Shown: in pieces, positions 20,819 to 32,800 of the stretch
Numbering within the stretch: the stretch's first letter is position 1
Layout of the letters: each line of letters opens with the position of its first letter
Origin: Galaxea fascicularis
Taxonomy: Eukaryota; Cnidaria; Anthozoa; Scleractinia; Euphylliidae
Length of the DNA: 64,000 nucleotides
NCBI GenBank assembly: GCA_948470475.1
Contig: OX419335.1
Span: forward strand, 18,611,026 to 18,675,025
Direction of reading: 5' to 3'
Translations under genes and position numbers: made by a program
Notes under the pieces: model-generated
The model's input: only the letters and a program-made list of their open reading frames with translations
Told to the model about the DNA's origin: nothing
Databases searched by the model: none

Positions 20819-23800
20819 GTAAGTACTGTTCTCATAAATGCTAGACTGAAATATTTCTGTGTCGTGCTTTTGACCCGGGTTTTGATCAAGTAGGGGATCG
20901 ACTCGGTTCATACTCATCGATCAATTAAATTAAGCTTAGGCGTCTAAGCTTAAAGCTTATGGACGTTATAGATATATCTAACAGATGTAAACGGGCTTTA
21001 GTGTATGTTATCTTGCCCCTTAATACCTTGACAGCGTCTTTTGCACTCGGGAAGTGTCAAAAGGTTTACCGTTTCAACATCACGAAACTGAATTAACGCG
21101 CGATTTTGCATTTAATTATTGATGTGTTTATCAATGATATGACGATTTTTGAGGCAAATGGTGAAAATCCAATGAATGTTTAATTGCAGTCAAGTTAACA
21201 ATTTGTCAGTTAGTGAACTATTTTCGCTGCCTGTTATTTTGTTCTTTTTTGCTGTTTGCCGTTTCTTCGCTACCTCCATGTATGCCGTTTAAAAATGTAA
21301 ACGAAGCATTTTGAAGTGCCAGTCATTTGAAATCCCCGGACCCCCCCATTCGGGCCTTAGCGGGGGAATGCGGGGACTTTCACTCCAAGTACACTCGATC
21401 ATGGTTCCCCAGTGGGCGGGGAATTCACTGGAAGTCACGGTCATTGCATCCTCTGCCAGACTCTACCAAAGGAATAAGCTTGGCAGTCACTCTTTGGTCA
21501 GCTGTTTTCACTCTCATGCCTCGTAGAAATTTTGCATACATGGTTGTCGCTTTCTTGACCTTTGATTTCATGATGCAGGGCGTAAAATTAACTTTTTTTT
21601 CCGGTAGCCACTTGGCTTCTAAATATTTTAAAGTGGTAGCCAATTCCAAAAAGTTGGTGGCCATTATGACACACACACACAAAAAAAAACAATTTTTACC
21701 CTGTCACTGTACTAGATATATTAAATTGCTCATGATCAGAGTCATAAAAACATCAAAAATTACCCGGCCTCCAGCTCATGGAACAAACTCACTAACTTAA
21801 ACATATTTATCCACTCACAATACCTTGCCATTACAATGTTGAAAATAGGTATTAAGTAACAACTAAGTCAACAATAATTTCTCCAACAAATGGAGGGAAA
21901 GTTTTCTTACAAATAAAGAGTCGCTCTTTTATGTTTCATTTGCTACTAATAACTGATTGTTCTTTTTCGTGCAGTATGAAGGAAGCTTCTAATATCATGA
22001 ACGCAACAAATGAAGGTGTACAACATGAACTTGACGGCCTGCATGGTCTACTGACAATAATTATTACAAGTTTGTGCAACCATCACAGTGTAATCAAAAT
22101 CAAAGTACAATTCAAAAATGCCTGTGTTGTAAAATTAACGTTACAGAAGAATATTCAACCATTCATCTGCCGGTAGACCCACGTGGCCATTGAATTGAAG
22201 TCGTCTAATGGACTCTTTTTGTTCAGCAAATTTTTCGTCCAATGCATTAGGATTAGGATTATCTTTTATTTTGCACTGTTTACATAGAATTTACATTACA
22301 TTTGTAGAAGTACGTTATAAAACAAAATCAAAATAAAGATAAGAAATTAACGAAATTAAGATGTGCACAGTGACCAAAGTAGCAGATGCTTCCGGGTTGG
22401 TCACTGCCACGTTAAACTAACTGGCATAGACAATAAGCGTGATGAAAATAAATTTTACCCAGAGTAAAGGTGCTAAAGCAAATGCTAAAATATCTTCGAC
22501 CGCGGAAGTGCTGTCACAATAGTTTAACTGATCAAAAAGATCATTTCGATTAATTTCCTTGTTCATTCTTAATTCAAATGAGCTCACGCAACAGACATAT
22601 CATGTCAAATGCAATTAATTTAAAAGCCCGCAAAATTCGCACGAGCTACAAAGAGGACTCTAGAATGGGTCATATACAATGTGAAAGGTTACCTAAATCC
22701 AAGATGGCGTCTAGTGACGATAGATTCACGTCCGAAATCGTGCATGTGCTGCGTTTTGGAAAAGGGCTTAACAAGGAACTTTGCTGCAGATTTATCTTTA
22801 CAAATCTTCCACAATCACTAGATCTCTAAGTAAGGTGTGATTTGAAATTCTAGTCGCCAATTTGGCGACTAATTTTCAGGATTTGGTCGCCAAAGTGAAA
22901 AATTTAGTCGCATTGGCGCCTGTATTAGGCGCAATTTTACGCCCTGTGATGACTTAGTGCATGTGAATTTTATTGGTAGATTGTGTATTATAGGCTGCTG
23001 TCCCCTTTGATCAATCGAATCAATTCCTCAGTGAGATCACATTTTAATGCAATCATGAAAATAAAAAAATCAGCCAAAACAATTTTAATTTCTGCAATTA
23101 TTTGAAGTGATTATTCCTGCGATACACTACTGTAATAGTTGTCTGATGTTTTTCATTGTCAGTGAATCCAACAGTATCGATTAAAAGAATCTAGTTGTAC
23201 AATAAAGATATTTTGACATATTTGTTGTGCATTGAGGTGCCTTGGCAAGTAATGCATAAAAAGTGAATGCCCTGGGGGGTCTGGGGATTTCAAATGACTG
23301 GTGCATAATGTTAACTTTTTTTCCTGGTGAATTGCCTGAATGCCTGTGCTCGTGTGTGTAGACACCATGTTTTAGCGTGGGGACAGAAATGGAAAAAAAT
23401 TGACCTTAATAATTTGACACAGTACTGACCATATTAGTGTAAAAAAGTGATATTCACCTTAAATTGGCAACATACAGGGTACATGTAATGTGAAAGAGAA
23501 CAATAAATTGCCACTGTATTTTCGTTATGTGTGGTGTGTGCTCATTTGTGGAAATCCAAGTCATGCAGGTTTTTGGATTTGCTGTTTTCAGAGGAATGAA
23601 AAATCCAAACAAGGATTTGTTGTTGTGACAATTCTATCATCCAACTTATATCCTTTGAAATTAAGAGACAAAAGATAATTAAACTATGGGTAACCACAAT
23701 CTGTTTGTGAGCCATTAGTAATTTTATAGCATTTGCAATTTTGTGGTAAATGTATGGGATTTAGCATATTTTTCATAGTATAGCGATGTATCACTAAATA

Positions 23801-26800
23801 TATGCATGAACCAACAATAAATAAAAGTTAAATTGCATTACCTGTAGTGTACTGTTGTCCTTTTGCCTCAGAAGTGATATTTTAAGCGATTTTGACAGAT
23901 TTTGTCTTTGCCATTGACTGTGCCTCATAAAGAAATGAAAAGGGTTGAAAGAAATTTAATGGCTCAAGTGCCGAGCCAGTGCTGAGGCGATTTTTCCCCA
24001 GAAAATGGCATCACTCAGCCTTCAAACCACACAACATAAATAATGGTAATTGACCTGAGTGGAGTGAATTTGTGTCAGTAATCACATGATTTCGAGTGCA
24101 ATTTGGACACGACTCTAGTGAGTAAATAGTTCGATTCACTGGAATGCCTAGGATTCCCCACCCTCAGCACATACAGTATTTTGAATCAGTTATTAATGGC
24201 ATCCAATCAGAAAGAGGCAATCAGCAGGACCGTTTCTGTCTTGTTCATCAAGATCTGGCTTTGCATTTGGATTGCTTTGAGGATGTGGGATTTTGATTTT
24301 CTTCAAAGGCTAGCTCCAGACCGCTTGGGCAGGTTTTGATCAAGAGCCATAAGAAGAAGTGTGACTCTTTTGGGCTTCACGTTGCTTGGTTTGAAGGCTA
24401 AGCGATGTGATTTTCTGGGTTAAAATCACCTTGGCAATGGCTTGGTGCTGAAGCCCTTCTCAGATAGTTTCCACCTCTTCTGTTTACTTGTAAGGCACAG
24501 TCAATGGTGAAAACAAAACCTGACAAGAATCGCTTAAAATATCACTTCTGAGGCAAAAGGAAGACAGTACATCACAGGTAAGGCAATTTAACTTTTATTT
24601 ATTGTTGTTCAATAGATATATTTAGCGATTCTTCGCTAGAGAATGATAGGTATGGTGAATCCAATACATTTACTATAAAATAAACCACAACAAGTACACC
24701 ACCAGATTGTTTGTTTTTCAAGTCATGAACACTCAGGGCTGTGCTCTAGCGGTGCCCGGTCGCCCCTGGCAACTTACTTTTGCCATCGGGCGACCAGGAA
24801 ATATTACTTTTTGCACCAAACTTATATGCTGGGCGCCCTGGATTTCAAGGGTTTAGAGGTTTGGGCGCCCAACTACTTTTCTTAGAGTACAGCCTTGGCA
24901 CTATATGTAGGTATACTGTGTGCAGTGTGTTAAGGTTCCTGCAAGCCAGGTTATTGATGAGGAGCGTTATTCTTGCTGCGTTAACAGTTGCTGTTACAAA
25001 AATTAATTGTGAAAAAAATTGTTACAAATTAATTCTACTGGCATGGCTGACTTAACCCTTTTTAGCTGGATAGTCATGCCATGAGATACATGTCTATGTA
25101 GTCTTATGGCACTCACTCACTCACTCTTTTATTAATTTCTTCATTAAACGGGGATTATTTAAACTTTTTTCTTGTCCCTCCCCTGCTAAATATTGTTCTT
25201 GTCCCCAGACTCTTCTGCCCCCAATGTTTGCATGTTTTAAGGGGTGGTAAAATTAGGCACAGGTTTTTGCTTGGAAGATAATGCGTACACCATGTAAATA
25301 TGGCATCAATCGGAGCAAGTGAAAAGGATTCTCAGTAATTTAAGGAGTACTGTAGATGGCTAGATGCATTAAGTAGACGGCTGTTACTCTTCACAACTTA
25401 GAGACGTATTATTTGATGAAATGAGGCAGCTCAGAATTTTGAAATAGCTAGTTTTTAAGAAGACTGCCAGCATTTAATAAGATAGCTTTTCATTTATTCC
25501 TTTAAGAAAATATACCTTTGTGGAATTGGAAAAATGGAATGAATGTTAATTTGATAAAGAACACAAGCTGCAAAAGATGAACATGTAGATAGTCTTAAAA
25601 GTAACAAAAAATGGATGTTGAAATCTCAACAGTGACAATTACATGTACAATATATTGGCAATCAGTGTGGTTCATGCATTATTATGAGGATGAATCACAG
25701 ATTTGTCTTGTCAGCCAGAGGAAGAATGCAAGAGGAAATGGATGTCTTCATAATCAAAACAAATTATTTTTAAAATTATATCCCAATATAGTGCAAGGTC
25801 AAAGTTCAAGACAAGCTAGATAAAATAATACTGTAGGCGCTAAAATAATTAATCAGTCTATTGTCTTTTATTTTGTTCTACGTCTTGTTTGTTTGTCCTT
25901 TGTTTTACTCAGGTTGTTTTCGTACTCAACAGTTTTACAATGTAATTTGCATATTGTTATATATGGATGTATACTCGTTATCTTGCTAGTGCAGTTCCGT
26001 TCACTCCTGATGTTCGTTAGTTTTTTCACCTTTCCACGTTATCGTCACATTCGTCTTTTAAGTATTTTCGCTGCTTTTTCGGTCTTCTTCTTCTGTGCAC
26101 CAGTAGCTGTTTTCTTATATCACCTTCATTTATCTCTGTTTGTAATATCTTATTTTTTCAGTTACCTTATTCGCTTATTCGTGTTAAAATAAAGTTTCTT
26201 TTGGTTAAGTCAAGTGGATACGAGTTAATGACGTTTGCGACGACAAATACTAAATTAAAACTATGTTTATTATTTTATTTGTATTTCAGAGGGATACATA
26301 TCTTTGTACAGCTGTCCAACTTTTATCACAAAAAGAGTATATTGGTAAGTGTACAGTGTATATTGAATATGTATTTGCTTAAAGCTGGTGCCTCCTTTTT
26401 TTGTCTCTGTTTTAGTATGCACATTCTTTACATCTTGGTATTACAGTACAGCTGTACATAAGAAACAGGGTTTTCGTATGGGATGATGTTTACTAAAAGC
26501 AAATAAATTATTCTGTAACATATTATGATCTTAGCAAGGGCTATTGGGACTTAAGATGAAAATTGGGGGTTATAAGCACACATTGGATAAATACTTTAGT
26601 ATTGGAAAAAACATTAATTGCCATGTTATACTGGTATATTAAGTAGCTGGTTACCGACTATAAAAGATGGTTACTACAGAAAAGCCAGCAGGCTACTCTT
26701 GTGTCAGAAAATCAGTAAAACATAACCACTATAGGCCTAAATGCAGATATTACACTATTTCAGTTCGAATGATCAGTCAAACATTTCTCAAAAGCAAGTA

Positions 26801-29800
26801 AAAATTAAAAAACACCATTAACTGTCCTGTAGCATCTTCCCTGGTCTGAAAATATCCATTGTAAGCCTGCGATGTGGCTTTAACATTTGAGCAGATTACT
26901 TGTTTGGTTGCGCAAACATGAAACGGTCTTTCGCCACTTAAGACCTCCATGTCTGTCTATTTTTATTTTGAGCTCAACAGAGCTTTATATCAATAAATAG
27001 AGAAAATATTTATTAGAAATCCATGAATGTATAATTGAATTGGCTTGTGGAGCCTTTGAATTGTTGAGAGTGGCATTAGAGTAGTCTGCCAAAATGTTGC
27101 TTAGGCTTTCATAAAAAACTTTTAGCAACATTTATTTAGCTGTTTTTGAGGAAGTTTATTTTCCTCATTGTGATTTTGTCATGCCTGACCATTTGACCCA
27201 GCCGAGGATCATGTGCAAGAATTATCTGTGTGAGAATGTTTCTGCAAACAACAACAGAATCTGTGGGGCAGTTATTTTGGTGTCCATTACAGAGAAAATT
27301 CTTGATTTATTTCACTGGGGACACCCTATTCGATCATGCAATTAGAACAAAAATAGGGTGTGTTCTTTTTTGTCAAATGTCTTTGTCTTTGTTGTTATGG
27401 TACAGATAACTGTTACATGCTATTCTTTAGTTCATTCTGTGTTATAAATTATTATAATTGTTCTGAAGACAGGAACATTGGTTTTACAAGTAGCACTCGT
27501 GGACATTTTTTCTAACAACTAGAAAAATGTTTGAACATTGTAATATCAGTAAAACCAAAGAGTAGGGTTAAATATTGACCTGTAAATGAATTTTTTCAGT
27601 TGACTTTGAGCCAGTTGCATCTCAAGAGACTTCACATCATATGTTACTATTTGGATGTCACCTGCCAGGATCCAGTAGTCCCAGTTGGTAAGTAAGAATT
27701 GATTTTAATTAATAATTTGATCGATTTATAAATTAACTGTTGGTACAGCTGTAGCTGTTTGCTTTGCTTCACATGGTGGCAATTGTCAGGCGTAGTTCCA
27801 AATGAAAGAAAGTCAGAAAGTGCATGGGGTCAAGTTTCCATCAATAGTCTTTCAGTGTCAGGGGTTTCAGTTCAGTTCAGTTCAGTTCAGTTCAGTTCAG
27901 ATCAGATCAGATCAGATCAGAGGAGAGGAGAGGAGAGGAGAGGAGAGGAGAGGAGAGGAGAGGAGAGGAGAGGAGAGGAGAGGAGAGGAGAGGAGAGGAG
28001 AGGAGAGGAGAGGAGAGGAGAGGAGAGGAGAGGAGAGGAGAGGAGAGGAGAGGAGAGGAGAGGAGAGGAGAGGAGAGGAGAGGAGAGGAGAGGAGAGGAG
28101 AGGAGAGGAGAGGAGAGGAGAGGAGAGGAGAGGAGAGGAGAGGAGAGGAGAGGAGAGGAGAGGAGAGGAGAGGAGAGGAGAGGAGAGGAGAGGAGAGGAG
28201 AGGAGAGGAGAGGAGAGGAGAGGAGAGGAGAGGAGAGGAGAGGAGAGGAGAGGAGAGGAGAGGAGAGGAGAGGAGAGGAGAGGAGAGGAGAGGAGAGGAG
28301 AGGAGAGGAGAGGAGAGGAGAGGAGAGGAGAGGAGAGGAGAGGAGAGGAGAGGAGAGGAGAGGAGAGGAGAGGAGAGGAGAGGAGAGGAGAGGAGAGGAG
28401 AGGAGAGGAGAGGAGAGGAGAGGAGAGGAGAGGAGAGGAGAGGAGAGGAGAGGAGAGGAGAGGAGAGGAGAGGAGAGGAGAGGAGAGGAGAGGAGAGGAG
28501 AGGAGAGGAGAGGAGAGGAGAGGAGAGGAGAGGAGAGGAGAGGAGAGGAGAGGAGAGGAGAGGAGAGGAGAGGAGAGGAGAGGAGAGGAGAGGAGAGGAG
28601 AGGAGAGGAGAGGAGAGGAGAGGAGAGGAGAGGAGAGGAGAGGAGAGGAGAGGAGAGGAGAGGAGAGGAGAGGAGAGGAGAGGAGAGGAGAGGAGAGGAG
28701 AGGAGAGGAGAGGAGAGGAGAGGAGAGGAGAGGAGAGGAGAGGAGAGGAGAGGAGAGGAGAGGAGAGGAGAGGAGAGGAGAGGAGAGGAGAGGAGAGGAG
28801 AGGAGAGGAGAGGAGAGGAGAGGAGAGGAGAGGAGAGGAGAGGAGAGGAGAGGAGAGGAGAGGAGAGGAGAGGAGAGGAGAGGAGAGGAGAGGAGAGGAG
28901 AGGAGAGGAGAGGAGAGGAGAGGAGAGGAGAGGAGAGGAGAGGAGAGGAGAGGAGAGGAGAGGAGAGGAGAGGAGAGGAGAGGAGAGGAGAGGAGAGGAG
29001 AGGAGAGGAGAGGAGAGGAGAGGAGAGGAGAGGAGAGGAGAGGAGAGGAGAGGAGAGGAGAGGAGAGGAGAGGAGAGGAGAGGAGAGGAGAGGAGAGGAG
29101 AGGAGAGGAGAGGAGAGGAGAGGAGAGGAGAGGAGAGGAGAGGAGAGGAGAGGAGAGGAGAGGAGTTTAATCACCCTAGCCTATTCAACATTATAAAAAA
29201 AAAAGTTGGTTTCCAGTAGGGGTGTGAGCTAAGTATAATTATTAGGGCTAATGTAGGGCTAATTCAGACATCCAGCCTCATTTTTGTAATGCAGAATTAC
29301 CCTAGCGTTTCTGCTATGGACTTTCTGATCAGAAGCCTTTCGGCTAATGCACTTTTGAATCCCAAACCTCACAACAATAATCAAAGTGAGGCATAATTAG
29401 AGCATTATAAACTGAAACAAGTACATTTCAACTTGCAAAAATTTTCAGCCATTTTATAGCACTAATTCCTGCTGTAATCTTTTTTGTTATTTCTACAATA
29501 TGCTTGCTCAACATAAGAGATTCATCAATATATACTCCAAGTATGTTGGTATCTCTTTTGATTGGGTCTTTCCCAATACATACATTTGTGAACTGATGAG
29601 CATTACTGTTTTTGCAACATTAAGGCTAAGCTTATTTGCTCTTAGCCACAATCTAATATTTTCCAAGTCTTTTTGTAGAGGTTTTGAGATGTTTGTTTCT
29701 AATACATGAACCAGTATGTGTAAAGTAATAATCATGTCATTATTACGACTGATGTGTTCTTGACTATCAGTTGTAATTAATTCTGAGCCAGTAAAAATGT

Positions 29801-32800
29801 TAGCCCAGTCAACTCAAAATTCATACCTTGTTCCTGGAGTAGCACATAGAGTGACCTATAGTATTTGAAGAAGTACCTTGCTTCTTTTATATTTATATTC
29901 TTATTTATATTCTTTATCAAAATAATAAATTAATATCCTGCCTGTTTATCTGTATGCATTAACTACATGTTTATGGCCTGAATAGGGGAATGAATTTGAA
30001 GTATAATAAGTAACTCCCAAATCTACCTTCCAGTGTGACACTGTACAATGTTTTTCCTTGATTGCTTACCCACCCTCAGTAAAGGACGCTGACACCCTCA
30101 ATTATTACTGAACCACTTATAAAAACACTATTGCATCAAATTTTTCTCTATACTGCCCTTAAGTATGCTGCCCTCTGGACCAACCTACTTGCCTCTGCTG
30201 CTCATATTGTATCTCAGGGCACATGGAACCAGTTAATAGATAAGTAGATCTGTTTCTTTATGGTAATGACAGCCTTACTATTGAGCAAAACAAATTGTTA
30301 TTTCATCATGTGAAATCTTTTATTAAAGAATCTAGGTGATTCAACATGAGTACTATGGTCCTGTCTGCCCTGTAGAATTCTTTCACAATAATCCGCTCTT
30401 GCACCTAGAAAATGTAAATAATATAATAATAATAATAATAATAATCTATAAAAAAAATTGAACATATTTATGTGGCGTGAGCTCCCCAGATGAGCAGAGG
30501 TTGCTCCTGGAGCAAATGTTCAAACATGTTTAAATTTTCCTGTGGAAAGTTTACTTTGCTCAAAACGTTGTTCTTTCTTTCCAGGGATTGCAAAGATGGA
30601 CCATACAGAGAATGCCTGGGTTCTCAAGAAATCCTTTATGCATGGGCAAAGGATGCTCCTGCAAAACAACTGCCCAAGGGTAAGTAAACTGAAGTCTGAG
30701 TTGTGAACCCTTTCTGCTTTTGTAAATGGTGCATGGTCCATGCAACAATTTTTTGTGCAATAATGTACTACAGGGTTACTTGTCTGCTTTAGTGAAGGAC
30801 TTGCTTGATGCAAAACATTGTAAGAGGCGATTTTTTTTTTACATGTATATAGCCTTGGGTGAAAGACAAAGGGAACTTAAGTACATCTTAATTTGTTCTT
30901 TGTGGAAACAGCTACAGGACATAAATGTATGGACAGCCGCTGTTTCATTATGATTTACTTTGCCCTGGGTGGCATATATGCTGCTATCACACATAAAAGA
31001 ACATTGCATGACTCAGTTCTGGTTCAAGAGTTCCTTGTTTATATTAGATTACATCAAAAACTGTCCTTCAGTTGTTTCTACAAACTTCTGTGATAACAAG
31101 TTTTCATTGTTAGTAGCTGTAATCAATACTATGTTATGCTTGTATCCATCAATGCTACCTGAGTGCTCCTTTGTTTTGTTCACTTTGCGTGCATGCATTG
31201 TTTTTTTCAATAGTAGTTTACTACGCATTAGTTTCTTGTTTTTCCCTTGCCACACCTGTCCTCAATTCAGTAAAGCTGGACTACTGGCTTGGGTGCACAC
31301 CTGCTACTTTGACCTCCGCGTAGCAGGCCATGTGGGGCCCCCACCCCATTTTAGTTTATTCACTCTTGGGTGGGGATGCGCTCCACTCACTGGCTTGTCC
31401 GTTACCGTGCAGGGTATGTCACTGCTACCCTCACTGCACTGCTCATTGCTAGGGTGTGTCGCTGCCACCCTCACTCCATTACGTATATCACTAAGGGGTG
31501 ACGCTGCCACCCTCATTCCATTATTACTTGGGTGTGTCGCTGCCACCCTTATTGCTCTACTCAGTTTTGGGTGTGTTGCTGCCACCCTTGTTTTACCCCA
31601 GGGTGTACCCTGGCAACAACCTTAAGTCCCATTTACTGCCAAAGACTGTGTATTTTATCTTGGACTACATAGTTAAGCGATTAAGTTGTTAATGGTACAT
31701 TATGGGTCAAGCAACAAATTTGCAAACAGTGCATCGTAGATATCAAATGTTGATTTCTTAAAATATTCTTCATTGTCCTACAACAGATGTTGGATTTGCA
31801 GTTGGAGGAGAATCTAATATAAAATACCTTGTACTACAAGTACATTATGCTTCTGTAGATACTTTCCAAGGTGAGAAGACCATCATACACATGTACACAT
31901 GTACTACTGTTATCGAAGTAGTTCTCAGTTTCTCAAAGTGGATGGATGGATTGGTTGAACAACGTGGCTACAGATCATAAAAACTCTTGAAATTTACAAC
32001 CTGAAAGATGTAATTTCCTACATCCTACATTCTGGGGCAAAAGTAGCTGGTATAAAGTGGTCTGATAGTCAGCAGAAATCTGCCGGTATTACAACCCTGG
32101 TAAATGATGTTTGTTTGCATCCAAAGATAAACTGAATCCAGTAGATTGAAAAGCAAAGTTGAAAGTGACAGAAATGCACACTGCTTACCTTTAGAATGCT
32201 TACTGAGGGCTTTAATTGTGGCCTGGATGATTGTTTTCTTGAACAGACATGTCCGTAATAGTTTGTCAGAAACAAATAATGACAAGGAAATTCTACAAAA
32301 CTCAACTTGGCTGGAAGACTTACTGCTACTCAATTCAAAAGCTCAAAAACATGCACGTGTACATGTATGTACTTTTTGTGATATGTAAGAGAGAAGGAAG
32401 AATCTTTTATAAGAACCCAGATAAATAGCGGTCAGTGTAAAACGCAGACTGCAGACTGCAGACTGCAGAATGCAGACCGGGGGTAAAATGCAGACTGCAG
32501 ACTGCAGACCGCAGACTGCAGACCAGGGGTAAAATGCAGACTAACGTTAGTCACACTAACGATTATTTGAGAACGCAGAAATGTCATTGTTTCTCGTGTT
32601 TGGATGGCGAACTTTCACCCTTCAGCAAATACCAATATATCTATAAAGTGGAGTACAAAGATTAAATGTCTCTCACAAACTAGACTCGATACCTACAAGT
32701 TTAGCTTGCCTTGCACTTGTGCTGTTGTGTTTTGCTGCCCTGTGTTCCCATTTGAAGCAACTATGACACTCGCTGGTTTGAACGTTACATTTGTCGATGG

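Noticed and set aside
22578..22829. 83-codon ORF inside the inner TIR element as a transposase remnant
   Set aside because: It has no DDE or zinc-finger pattern and the element is otherwise noncoding.
25893..26192. Hydrophobic 99-codon ORF that looks like membrane helices
   Set aside because: T-rich intronic sequence naturally encodes Leu/Phe/Val/Ile. It lies in PAM intron 1 and shows no motif or start support.
27759..29219. Long ORFs of 420-486 codons (RGEER and LLSSP repeats)
   Set aside because: They are produced wholly by the 5-bp AGGAG satellite, which lacks stops in several frames. No start context, splicing or unique protein sequence supports them.
31412..31619. CRISPR-like array of repeats and spacers
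   Set aside because: Units vary in length, the repeats are degenerate and the genome is animal. It is a minisatellite.
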